Shown one piece after another: positions 36,438 to 47,211 of a stretch of 64,000 nucleotides of DNA. The stretch's first letter is position 1. The number at the start of each line of letters is the position of its first letter. The notes beneath the pieces were generated by a model. That model was not told the DNA's origin. It saw only the letters and a program-made list of their open reading frames with translations, and did no database searches. The position numbers and the translations under genes were made by a program. This DNA comes from Flammulina velutipes (Eukaryota; Basidiomycota; Agaricomycetes; Agaricales; Physalacriaceae): the NCBI GenBank assembly GCA_011800155.1, contig CM022378.1, positions 1,736,001-1,800,000 of the forward strand. The letters are read 5' to 3'.

Positions 36438-39400
36438 ATGGAGGTGCGTTGCCGCGTTTATTTTGTGGATCGTCTAATTCGACGATCTGTAGGCGCTCTT
36501 GGATCTCTCTCGCGAGTTTGACGTTTCTCTGCTGGACAGGATTGTACAAGCTTTTTATTCTGGCTCCGGCGATGTACGTTTCCCAGTGCCATCTCGGTCG
36601 CGTCGCTAACACATTTAGCTCAGGCCAAGGCAGCCCAGACAGTACTCACTCAATTCCAAGAGCTCCCAGAGGCGTGGACGCGAGTGCCGTTGATACTGGA
36701 GACGTCTTCGTTCCCCCAAAGCAAGGTGCGCCATGCCTCACAGCACCGAAATTGTGCGCTCACCGTCCGATAGTACATCGGCCTCCAGATTCTCGAAAAG
36801 CTCATTTCCACGCGGTGGAAGACACTGCCTGAGGGCCAGCGGCAGGGTGCGTTGTCGCCACAGTTCGTGCACATCAGCCTGACAGCGTGGATCCAGGAAT
36901 ACGCAACTTTATCATCCAGTCGTCGGTGCAAGTCGCGTCGGATGAAACATCGCTGAGAAGAGAAAAGGTGTACATCAACAAGCTCAACCTGGTCCTCATC
37001 CAGGTGCGTGCATGTCGTCGCCCGTATTCTTGTTCTTATTCTGTCTCAGATCCTGAAGCAAGAATGGCCGCACAACTGGCCGACATTCATCCCAGAGCTC
37101 GTCGAGTCATCCAAAACAAACCTTTCTCTCTGCGAGAACAACATGGTCATCCTCAAACTGCTTTCCGAGGAGGTCTTTGACTTTTCCTTCACGTCCATGA
37201 CTCAGGCCAAGGTCACCGCACTCAAACAACAGATGTGGTCCGAGTTCTCGGAGGTCTTCCTCCTCTGCTCCGAGATCCTGCAGGAGGCAAACAAGGCATC
37301 CCTCATTCGAGCAACGCTTGAGACGCTCTGCAAGTTTCTGCACTGGATACCCCTCATGTACATCTTTCAGACCCCGCTCATCGACGTACTCACCACGCGC
37401 TTCCTCGCCCCGCCTGAGTTTCGAAATCTTACCCTCAGGTGTCTCGCCGAGATATCGTCTCTCCCCGCGCTAGAGTTCAACAACCGTCTAGCCACCATGT
37501 TTACCGCCGTCGTGTCTTCCCTGCGCTCATCCATTCCACCAGCCACCGATTTTGCCGGCGCCTACGAGACGGACGAGGAGTTCGTTCTCAACCTGACCCT
37601 CTTCCTTACCAACTTCTTCTCCAACCACCTTGGCATAGTCGAAGAGAGCCAGACAGAGTTGACCCTCGTCGGACACGCTTACCTGGTTGGCATCAGTCGC
37701 GTGGAGGAAAGAGAAGTCTTCAAGATCTGTGTCGAGTATTGGGCCAACCTGTTGGCCGGATTGTACAACGAGTTGACGGTTCTGCCCATCAGTGGTTTCA
37801 CGTTGCGACTTGGGGACGGGATGGCGGACGAGGGACAGGGAATGGGCCTCAGGAAGGATATGTACGCCGAGATCTTGACGAAATTGCGCGTAGTCATCAT
37901 TGAGAGGATGGTAAAGCCAGAAGAGGTAAGCTCACGGTTCGTCTCCGTTGCGCCAAAAACTGACTCTTATGTCCAGGTCCTGATTGTAGAGAATGACGAG
38001 GGGGAGATCGTCAGAGAGCATCTAAAGGAGATCGACACAATTGTCCTCTACAAGTCCATGCGCGAATTGCTCATCTACCTCACTCATCTTTCCGTATCCG
38101 ACACGGAGTCAATCCTCGTCTCAAAACTGTCAAAACTTCTAGCCGGTTCAGAGTGGTCTTGGTCTAACCTCAACACCCTCTGCTGGGCCATTGGCTCTAT
38201 CTCCGGTGCAATGAACGAAGAGGCAGAAAAGAGATTCTTGGTTGGCGTGATCAAAGACTTGCTGGGATTAGTGGAGATGAAGCGAGGAAAGGACAACAAA
38301 GCGGTCATTGCCAGTGGCATCATGTACATTGTTGGCCAGTACCCGCGGTTCTTGAAAGCTCACTGGAAGTTTTTGAAGACGGTGGTCAACAAGCTCTTTG
38401 AGTTTATGCACGAGAGGCATGAGGGTGAGCATAAGTCGCTCTTCGGCACCTTCATTTCTGACTTGATCTCAAAGGCGTACAGGACATGGCCTGCGACACG
38501 TTTATGAAAATTGCTCAGCGGTGTCGAAGGCATTTCGTGATGCAACAATCTGGAGAGAAGGAGCCTTTCATCAATGAGATCCTGCGGAATCTTCAACGAG
38601 TCACCCAAGATCTATCACCTCAACAGGTAAGTCGCATGAATGCCAATCTAACTCGTTTTTAACTTCCCGCAGATCCATACCTTCTACGAAGCTTTAGGAT
38701 ATGTCATTGCGTCCCAACCTAATAAGCAGTATCAGGAAAAGCTCATCGCTGAGCTGATGTCAATGCCGAATGGAGCTGTAAGTTCTGTAGTTCATTTGTT
38801 TCATTAGTCCATCTGACTGGTTTTCGGTAGTGGGACACACTCATGGGCCAAGCGTCACAAAACGCGGACGTTCTTTCTAGCCCCGAGAATATCAAGCTCT
38901 TTGACAACATCTTAAAATCGAACGTATCCGCGTGTACATCCATTGGGCCATTCTTCTTACCACAAATCGCCCGGATCTTCCTCGACATGCTGGGCCTGTA
39001 CAAGGCTGTCAGTACCATCATCAGTACAACGACTGCTGCTGAAGGTAAGTCTGGCTTTCGAATCATTGAGAAGCGGCTCATGACATATCGTTACCTTGCA
39101 GGTCCCATCGCTGCCCGAACCCCAAAAGTCCGCCAATTACGAACGGTCAAGAAAGATATTTTGAAACTGATGGAAACATACATCCAAAGGGCGGACGACT
39201 TGGATGGTGTGAACCGAACTTTTGTGCCACCTCTTTTGGATGCGATATTGGGCGACTATCAGATGAATGTGCCGACTGCAAGAGATGCGGAGGTCCTTAA
39301 CCTGATGACGGCGATAATGAATCGGTTACAGGGCCTGTTGACACCGCAGGTCCCGCCGATTTTGGACGCGGTCTTTGAACCTACGTTGGAAATGATCACG

Positions 39401-40287
39401 CAGGATTTCACGGAGTTCCCTGAGCACAGAGTGTGGTTCTACAAGATGTTGGATGCGACTGCGCGGTATTGCTTCTCAGGTCGGTTGTGGTCCAACGATC
39501 CTTTTGAGGTTTTACTTATGACGTTTACCTTTCCAGCACTACTTCTCCTCCAACCTGAACGGTTCAAGATGCTTATGAACAGTGTCTTCTGGGCCATCAA
39601 GCACACTATGAGGGATATTGCGGACATTGGTCTAGGGAGTACGTATCTTTTGACTTGAATCAGGATTTGGTATAGCTAACGCTTGTGTATAGCATTGGGC
39701 GAGCTCATCATGAAGTTTCCACAGTCATCGCCGGAGGTCTCGACGGCCTTCTTCCAACAGTACTTCCTCGTCATAGTTCAAGAGATCTTCTTCGTCCTAA
39801 CGGATTCCGAACACAAGTCGGGATTCTCGGCGCAGACGACGATACTGGCAAGCATGTTCCAGCTGGTGGATGGACCTCTCGCCGGCGTCAACATCTTCCC
39901 GGATGCTGACGCCTCGAGGAACAAGGAGACTTTACAAGACTACTGCGTCAACCTATTGGCTGGGGCATTCAACCATATGCAAAAGTACGTATCATTAGTT
40001 GAAGGTTGTGATCAAAATCTGACCTTCATCGTTCTAGATCGCAGATTGTGGAATTCGCTACAAATCTATCTGCGTTCCACAGCGACGCTGTCAAGTTCAA
40101 GGGCGCCGTGCGGGATTTCCTCGTACAACTCAAGGAGTTCTCGGATGACGATGGCCAATTGTTCCTTGAAGAGAAGGAGGCGGAGGCTAAACGCAAGCAG
40201 GAAGAAGAGAGGAGCAAGGCGGAGAAGATCCCAGGCATGCTGAAGCCCGCAGATCAGATCCAGGCGGAAGACGAGACTATCGCGTAG
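36438..40287 (+). CDS. XPO1: Exportin-1 (CRM1), nuclear export receptor
   Basis: Karyopherin that carries leucine-rich NES cargo out of the nucleus with Ran-GTP; about 1070 residues. The first coding exon is only ATGGAG (36438-36443). The second starts [20 protein letters not shown], then [18 protein letters not shown] and [17 protein letters not shown]. The CRIME-like region is [20 protein letters not shown] and [15 protein letters not shown]. The rest of the HEAT array follows, with [18 protein letters not shown] across a 51-bp stop-free intron (37926-37976), [20 protein letters not shown] and [40 protein letters not shown] holds the Cys that leptomycin B attacks. The C-terminal helix region has [20 protein letters not shown] and ends at 40287. 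It lies 130 bp from the end of the convergent F-box gene. Confidence 0.97.
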
Positions 40288-40418
40288 TCTTAGGAAAGCG
40301 CAGGATTTACGAAAATGATGTACTACAACGATATGGACCCGTAAAAGTCTTTTTTTTTAGTTATCTTGTTGTTTTTGTGTATTACAGTAGACGCAAATTG
40401 TATTGTTATTAGGGGAAA

Positions 40419-42122
40419 CTATTCTGACAAGGATAAGAGTTCTGAGCTTGAGTCTGAGCCGCATTCTGTCTCTACGTCGGAATCTTCGTCCCAAGTTGCT
40501 TTATTGTGCCATTCGCGCTGGTGCCCTTTGCGGAGTAGAGAGAACGTCCCGACGTCGACCCATTTGAAGTAGTATGTGTCTCGTTCGGCGGCTCTGATCC
40601 CCATGACGAGTGTATGGTCTGCTTGGCTATGTCCCGAGGAGATGAGGATGTCGGTCAGGCAGGCTACGGACTCGGATGGGGTCATCCGGGATGTCACCAT
40701 AGATGCTATACGTTTTCTCGTGACGCTAGTCAACACGTCCTCCGCGAATCCGAACCGAATGGCTTGCAGATCTTTCAACAATGGGGGACGACCCGGAACT
40801 CCTACGGTCAATACTTTGAGCAGCTGCTGTGTATCTGACACGTAGTGCGCAAAGAAGACGGAGAGTCGTTTGAGATGTGGGATCTCGGCGAGGATGCGGA
40901 TGGACTCTTTGATGCGTAGCGGGAGGTCGATGTCCAGGTATGTGAGGTTGAGGCCTTTGGCTGATTTGAGGAATGTTACGATGAACAGCGTTGCTGTAGG
41001 GTTGTACACGGATCCCTCCGTATGCAAGGTTAATCCCTCGAGGCGCTCGAAGATGAATGATCGGGTGAGCATGGTGAAGATTCCTTTGAACGACCGCCCG
41101 GCCGAGAGGCCATTGATGCAGAGATGACGGATAGGAAGAGGAAGAACGTCAGCTTCTTCGATGTTTTCTTCCCAGTCGATTTCCGTGTGGATCGTTAAAG
41201 AGAGGTCTTCCAATCGGCCACCCGTGCAGCATGCAAGAAGATATTGACGAACGACATTTACGTCCTTGATGCAAGAGAGATGCAACTCTGTGAGCTGGCT
41301 GAAGGGGAAGACGAATGGGAGTGTATCTGAGGGGGGGATTTCTAGACGCGCGAGGGACGGTGCGCGAATGTCGATCACGTCTGTTAAAACGGGTTGTCTG
41401 TATGGATACCGCCCTCCACGGATAAGAGCGAATGAAAGAAGACTAGGGAGGTGTATTGGCCATCCATTTCCGATCGTTTCATGGTCTGAGAAGACGACAT
41501 GACGCCATCGATGTGCTTCGTCAAATAGCCTGCGAAGGACAGGGTGTTGGGAACCAAGAGTTTGGCCAGTCGCCCGGATAGCGAAGGATAGGTGGGTTTC
41601 ACCGGAACGATCCAAGTAGAGGTTGATATATTTCAGAATGTGCCTTCCATTGGCGGAGGAAGACTTATCTTCCAAGGAGCATTCGAAACATGCCCAAAGA
41701 CTAGGTGTCGTGAGCATCATTTCTCTCCAGTAGGCGCATATTCGGGCGAGCTTTAGGGCGGGGAGAGTAGAAGGATAGTTGAGTAGGCCGTATGCACCGG
41801 AAGTACTTTGTATGAGGAAGGAAGATCCGACGCAGCATGCGAATATCTCGAGCAGAATGTCTCTAGGTAAACGTCTAACTGGGGACAGCATAGAGCGGAA
41901 TTGACACTGGTGCTTTCGCAGCTGCTCCCGTCGCGCTTGAGACGCAGCTAGAAGGTCCTGAAGTCGAATTACTTCTGCATCGCAAACATTGGAAGCGACA
42001 TCGAGTGTGTCCAGATTTGATCGTATTCGTTGGACTTGGGACGCGTCGGGCAAGAAGGAGGCATTTACCCAGTCTGCTGGGGGAACAGGAGTTGGTGGAC
42101 TTGGGGTACATTGTAATGACAT
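40419..42122 (-). CDS. F-box protein, single exon, 567 aa
   Basis: An intronless gene. An N-terminal coiled coil (about residues 28-70: DTLDVASNVCDAEVIRLQDL, then AASQARREQLRKHQ) precedes an F-box (about 78-130: VRRLPRDILLEIFACCVG, then LKLARICAYWREMMLTTPSL and WACFE). After it comes a long leucine-rich region (SLARLEIPPSDTLPFVFPFS, QLTELHLSCIKDV, GLTLHTEGS, LNLTYLDIDLPL) of irregular LRR-like repeats, and a Ser/acid-rich tail (EDSDVETECGSDSSSELLSL). This is the common agaric F-box layout. It probably selects substrates for SCF ubiquitin ligases; targets are unknown. Its ATG at 42122 is preceded by an in-frame stop-rich region. Confidence 0.92.
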   Translation of the reverse strand: MSLQCTPSPPTPVPPADWVNASFLPDASQVQRIRSNLDTLDVASNVCDAEVIRLQDLLAASQARREQLRKHQCQFRSMLSPVRRLPRDILLEIFACCVGSSFLIQSTSGAYGLLNYPSTLPALKLARICAYWREMMLTTPSLWACFECSLEDKSSSANGRHILKYINLYLDRSGETHLSFAIRATGQTLGSQHPVLRRLFDEAHRWRHVVFSDHETIGNGWPIHLPSLLSFALIRGGRYPYRQPVLTDVIDIRAPSLARLEIPPSDTLPFVFPFSQLTELHLSCIKDVNVVRQYLLACCTGGRLEDLSLTIHTEIDWEENIEEADVLPLPIRHLCINGLSAGRSFKGIFTMLTRSFIFERLEGLTLHTEGSVYNPTATLFIVTFLKSAKGLNLTYLDIDLPLRIKESIRILAEIPHLKRLSVFFAHYVSDTQQLLKVLTVGVPGRPPLLKDLQAIRFGFAEDVLTSVTRKRIASMVTSRMTPSESVACLTDILISSGHSQADHTLVMGIRAAERDTYYFKWVDVGTFSLLRKGHQREWHNKATWDEDSDVETECGSDSSSELLSLSE

Positions 42123-42533
42123 GGTGTACCTTAATAATGCAGTAGGTTTGCGCTAAGAGCAGTGTATCGTGGTGAGTGCACTTACGATTCGTCGTGATGG
42201 TAAAGATGAAACCTATGAGTCAATAATAGTGCACGTGGCCGAGTTTAGTATAGGCTCCGAACCTCGATGCAATAGCTGGCTGCTGAAAGCATAAGTGGGC
42301 TTGCACAGACATGAAGAGATTATATTCCATGGCTTGGACACCACAAGGATAAAAATCCGTTCACATTTCGGAAATTGTGGACTCTGACTAAATTACGCCA
42401 CATCACAAGCGAAAGTCATACTGGGACTTAGGTGGGCTCTATGGTGAAATACGCATATGGGATCGTAGTATACATTGAGCTTCTATTGAACCTTCAATTA
42501 TGGGATAGGTATACCTCATAAGCAACTAGGATG
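42123..42533. other. Intergenic region
   Basis: Upstream of the F-box gene and downstream of the PIN-like carrier gene. Contains ATAGTGCACGTGGC near 42226, resembling the 16161 repeat unit, and TTACGCCACA at 42393-42402. Confidence 0.45.
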
Positions 42534-44376
42534 CTAAAAAAGCATTTGTAGCGTGTAAGCCGATAGAGCGGTCATCGACAAGAACATCAAGATATACTGG
42601 GGGATAAGAAAGGGAGCAAGATGCTCTGCGCTTCCTGTCCCACTAGAGACCTGGGTCACAAAAACCTAATCGAGTTAATGGGATTATAGAGACAAAGTCA
42701 TGATGAACTTACTTGTGTCGTCGCAGTGGGTAAACACGAGAAGAATCTGCAGCCAATAGTCATTGATTCGCTCATCCGAACATAGTGGACAACGGAACTT
42801 ACATGCACACAAATTGCAGCACCTTGTCATCCTGCGAAATGACATCCGCTATAACAAGACCTCGGCAAATCAACACTCCAAGGACGGGCATAACGATCAT
42901 CCTCCCAATTGCTAACGAAAATATTGCTCCCAAAGGTAAGTTGGGCCACTCGCTCCGAGGAACGTTCAACCTTGCCATTGCAGACCCTAAACATATGAGA
43001 CCAATAGGGACACTCGCTGCACCCATGAACTCTGCGAAATCGATAATAAAGGCTAGTGGAGGTTCACCATCAGGTGCAGAGGGCATGTAGAATCCATCGA
43101 CTTTGACAAAGAGAGCTTTTAACGGATTTATGAGGGCAATAACAAGGGAGATGACGATAGTGATGGAAGCCGGCGTCAACAGAGATTTGAAGAAGTCGCG
43201 TAGAGTGATTCGCAGCCTCAGCCATCGAGATGGACGCTGTGTAGATTCGGCTGAAGCTGCTTCATCTATGGGTGTAAGAGGTCGGGATGCTGGACCATCG
43301 TGATGCACCGCAGGCTGGGAGGACGACCACAAGGTAGTTTCCGGAGAATGCAAGTTCTCCGTTGGCGGAGGACTAGGACCGATGACTGTGGAAACATCTC
43401 CTGCAAACGAGATGTGTCTGTCCAATGCTCGTGGACGATGGCGTATGACAGACGGCGAATTTGTAACCTTTTCGGTGGGAACAATAACTTCTTCATCTTG
43501 GACTTTTCGCTGTCCCGTCAGCAGAGCCGCGAGCGCGCGGGGCCAGCCGTGAAAGATGAACCTTCGCTTTTGGCGAATGGTTTCGCGAACATCATCCGGC
43601 TCGACATCAGGTCCTTTAAAGTCCCAAGCAATACACTTACTCCCACCCAATGGGAAGAAAGTGACCTAAAGATAGCTTGAGCTCGTGACACGAAAAACAG
43701 AGGGGGGAGTACCATGTAGAACAGGATAAAAACGGAGATGTACGCTACGGATAGATCCTGGTCCGTCAACGCATTGAAAGGAGAAGCACCAGTTATACTC
43801 ATGATCACAGCAGTTGCTATATAGGAATTATGAGAACGACCTTTTGACTGTGAGAGTAGGCCTACGGATATCGCCGTAGTTCGCCCAGCCTCCTGCCACA
43901 ATGATCCCATACCGGAATCGATGAGGTACCCAAAAGAATTGTTTTGTTAACCATGATATCGATACCCCGATAGTCTGGTAGATGATACAGATCAAGATGA
44001 GAGGACCTGGATGGCATTAGATAGCGCGTCGAAGAAATGTGCGGTACCTCTTACCCAGAGCGCTGATGTTATCTTGTGTGAACGCGGGGACCATCTTGGA
44101 AAACATAAGGCAAGGAATAGTGATATTCTGTGTTGCAGCATTGGTGAAGTTATATCAAAACGGAATTTTGGAATGTACGGACCAAGGCTATCTGACCAGC
44201 ACCTTGCGCCGCGACCAGGGGAAATATGTCTGCTTTGGTAATGGCAAACCCTCCTGCCGCACATAGTACACTGAAGCAAGTGTTTGTGAGTTGTACATTA
44301 CAAGAAGGAACTCAGCGACTCACAGTCGAAGAAGAGGGCGCAAAGAGATCCAAATCAGAGTACCTGCGGATACCAT
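42534..44376 (-). CDS. PIN-like auxin efflux carrier family transporter (yeast Ecm3 type)
   Basis: Ten-TM carrier of the auxin efflux / membrane transport family, probably in the ER or plasma membrane. Start ATG at 44376 (MVSAGTLIWISLRPLLRL), then AAGGFAITKADIFPLVAAQG, PCLMFSKMVPAFTQDNISAL, FRYGIIVAGGWANYGDIR and SVAYISVFILFYMVLPPLFF over short exons. A long hydrophilic middle loop (about 42990-43650: GPDVEPDDVRETIRQKRRF, IRHRPRALDRHISFAG) leads to the C-terminal helices (LTPASITIVISLVIALINPL, SVPIGLICLGSAMARLNV, AIGRMIVMPVLGVLICRG, FFSCLPTATTQ) and LIPQYILMFLSMTALSAYTL before the stop at 42534. The fungal substrate is unknown. Confidence 0.88.
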
Positions 44377-44768
44377 GATGAAGCACTAGATAGTTTGAGA
44401 GTTTAGGTTCGTGGCGTAGGAATGACTATAATACAGCAAGGCATAGATTCGTGATGAGCGCAAGACCAAAAGTCTACATGTCGGAGAAACGGGATTTCGG
44501 GTATTTCATTGTCAGGGTCATTCATTTGACGGCACGGTCATCCGGTGTCCAGCATTCCAGTGGCGCAAGGATTGTCTCTTTTTTTGAGACGCGTACAAGA
44601 TGCAAGCGAAGGATAGAAGTAAGATGTAAGTCGTGGTGTATGATCCTGCAAGCAACGACGGCCCGCTCGGCCCGCTCGGGTACACTCGTGAGATTGCGCC
44701 ACATCATATTTTCTATGGATGAAGAACAAATACAATTCGATTCAATTATATGCGAATCAGCTATTTTA
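44377..44768. other. Intergenic region
   Basis: Upstream of the PIN-like carrier gene and downstream of the oxidoreductase gene. Contains ATTGCGCCACAT at 44693-44704 and a CCCGCTCGG direct repeat at 44662 and 44671. No gene seen. Confidence 0.45.
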
Positions 44769-46555
44769 TCAATGCATCATCGGTTCTCCCTTGTCGGTGT
44801 TCACCCAGATCTCCTCCACCGTCTTCTTCGGGCGTGCAAGACGTTCGGGGGTAGGTTCGAAGCACTCTGGGAGCTTAGTTGATTCCCATGACTCCCCCCT
44901 CATTAGAGCTGCGATGCCACGAGAACAGGTAAAGGTACGAGCCATTCCTGATACATAGACGGGTTATTAAAATGATCAGTGCGACAACGGAGATGCGACT
45001 TACCATGGCCGGAGTGGCCCGCGCTGATGAAGGCGCCCGGTCTGCCATGAACAGGACCGACATATGGGACAGCTAAAACGCAGTCAGAGATGAGGTATGC
45101 GGGAAAGGAAATCAAAGTACCCTCTGGGGTGTAACCCATGATCCCAGTCCAGTCACAAAGTAAGCCCTCTCCTAGTGCTTCTTCGCCCCATCCCGTGAGG
45201 TAGTCCTTCATCGAATCCTTGAGATGTTGTGTAAGGATCGGTGATTTCTCGCTATCGTCAGTGGCGCCAATTGTCGTCTCCACCGGCACCTTCCAGCGTC
45301 CGCCACCAGTAATGATCACACCATCCTTTGGACGTTGAATGGTGTAATCAAAGTCGTTCTATGTATCGGAGTCGTATGAGAGGGGTGCCGTTCGTAAATC
45401 GAATGATAGAACGTACCACGCCAAAGCGGTGCGAATAGGTGTGAGTGAGCATATTGGGGCCAGAAAATGGTTTTGTGGGGATGATTGCTGAACATTGTCC
45501 TCGGTATGGAGCGATGCGTCCGAGGAACTCTGGCAAAAGCGTGGCAGTGAATGCGTTGGTGGCGAATACAACCTTTTCAGACTTGAGTTCGCCACGATCG
45601 GTCTTGAGGATCCATCCTCCGCCTGGTGCTTCGTTTACCGACCGCACGGGCGTGTTAGTTTGCACGTTCATGCCGTGCTTCTCGATGCAGAGATTGATAA
45701 GGTGGGCAACAAGTTTGTAAGGCCACAAAGACGCAGCAGGGAATTCGGCGGCTGCCACAGCGCTGGATGAGCGTGTTCGCTAAAGATAATGCATCAGCGC
45801 GATACATTGATGCTATAGAAGTTATTTACCTTGGCGGCTTCCGTAGGGTCAGAAATCCATTCTACGATACCTTCAGTCTTTCCTCCGTCCGCTTGAAACT
45901 CTTTGAAGGAGGTGTGAAAGAATTCTTTGCATGTCTCATCCATCGCGACATCTTCAGAGAGTGTTCTAATCAAAGTATATGAGAGAATGTGTGAAGACGA
46001 ACCGTAAGATAACCCTCTCCAAAAGTCGCAGTCGATTCCTTCCTTCTCGATGATTTCTGAGACAAGATTGAGCGTATCCTGGCATTGAAAGTGTCAGTTT
46101 CAGTCAACGTGAAAGCCGAATGACTCACCATCTCATTTTGGAGAATCTTCAATGCTTGTTCCTTTCCGAACTGCTTCTTGTAGCCGGTGTAACCTGAGGC
46201 GAAGATCAATGATCAACTTTGACAATAGAGACGCGTGTATATAGTGACCTCGATAGCAATCTGGACGACAATGGCCACCATTGCGGCCGGTCGCACCATG
46301 ACAGAGCTCTCGCGCTTCCAGCATGATGACGCTCTTGGGCGGGTTCGGCCCAGTCAAAATGAAATACGCTGCAGCGGCGCCTGTGATACCAGAACCTATG
46401 ATGGTAACTTCTGCTGTTTCAGGCAACGTTTCCGTTGTGCGGAGGCCAAGAAGAGATGATCCACGAGTTCCTTGTAGCCAGAAAGACAGACATGGCTCGG
46501 GATGCGGATATCCAGGAGCAATTGGGTTCGCAGCGCCGTTAGCAATAGTAGACAT
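44769..46555 (-). CDS. FAD-dependent oxidoreductase (DAO family), probably amino acid or amine oxidase
   Basis: Flavoenzyme of the D-amino acid oxidase / glycine oxidase-like superfamily. Start ATG at 46555. The Rossmann dinucleotide motif VTIIGSGITGAAAAYF lies at residues 51-66. EARELCHGATGRNGGHCRPD, the FAD-contact segment, follows. Later exons give AAAEFPAASLWPYKLVAHLI, GGWILKTDRGELKSEKVVFA, TNAFTATLLPEFLGRIAPYR, DGVIITGGGRWKVPVETT, LCDWTGIMGYTPEG and VPYVGPVHGRPGAFISAGHS (the C-terminal FAD motif). It ends with a short Pro/Glu-rich tail. No secretion signal is visible. Divergent from an amino acid permease across 656 bp rich in GATA sites, which suggests amino nitrogen catabolism; the exact substrate is not shown. 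Confidence 0.88.
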
Positions 46556-47211
46556 GATCTGTATTCGAAACAGCACTTATGGATGTGTGTTGCCTGTTAA
46601 ATGTAAAGTTGGACGAGGAGGATGGTGACCCGCTCTTTGTAGATATAGGAGCGAGATAGAGATAAGAAGTCTGGCGAATTATCTTATCATTAGGCCTCGA
46701 CGGTACTCCGAATCGATCGATTCCGAACCTCCGAAACCTGTTGCGCCTATCGGTAGTTATACTGCAGCTATCGGCAAACAAGGCCGCAGCTCTTGGCGTC
46801 TCGTTGTTATTCCTCCGGTCGTATTGGTGAACATCGATGTCCTAAAAATAGATGACAATTAAAGTTGGTACTGGAAGCTACATCTTAACATCAACTCGAC
46901 ACCAAAATTTTACAGTATGAGGTCGCTAAACCTCATGTCTCCAAACAATGCCATCGCAAACGTTCTCACTCTAGGAGACACGCTCCCGGTTTTGGCTAGG
47001 ATACAGTCACCTGATCGTTATCCCTGCCGCCGGCGCTTTTGCCGGATTTAAACGGTAACTGAATTGGAGCTTTACCTCCATCCTCCTCCGCCTTTCCTAT
47101 CTATCAAGTCTTTATGTTTTAGCCTATCTTGAGATAGGAAGTAGACCTGATTGCAGAAATGGGTCTATATATGGGAGGAACGACAGGGCAGACTGGCTCG
47201 TTCATCCTCCA
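46556..47211. promoter_or_regulatory. Shared divergent promoter with clustered GATA-factor sites
   Basis: In 656 bp I count ten HGATAR sites over both strands. They include AGATAGAGATAA (about 46653), TTATCTTATCA (about 46679), CTATCTATCA (about 47098) and the perfect 16-bp inverted repeat CCTATCTTGAGATAGG (about 47124-47139). About two would be expected by chance. AreA/Nit2-type GATA activators of nitrogen metabolism bind paired sites of this kind (established for ascomycetes and Cryptococcus). Confidence 0.65.

Noticed and set aside
37008..38507. 499-codon frame as one uninterrupted exon of exportin-1
   Set aside because: The first codons are intron sequence before ATCCTGAAGCAAGAATGG, the frame contains a 51-bp intron, and its last codons are again intron; family alignment requires splicing.
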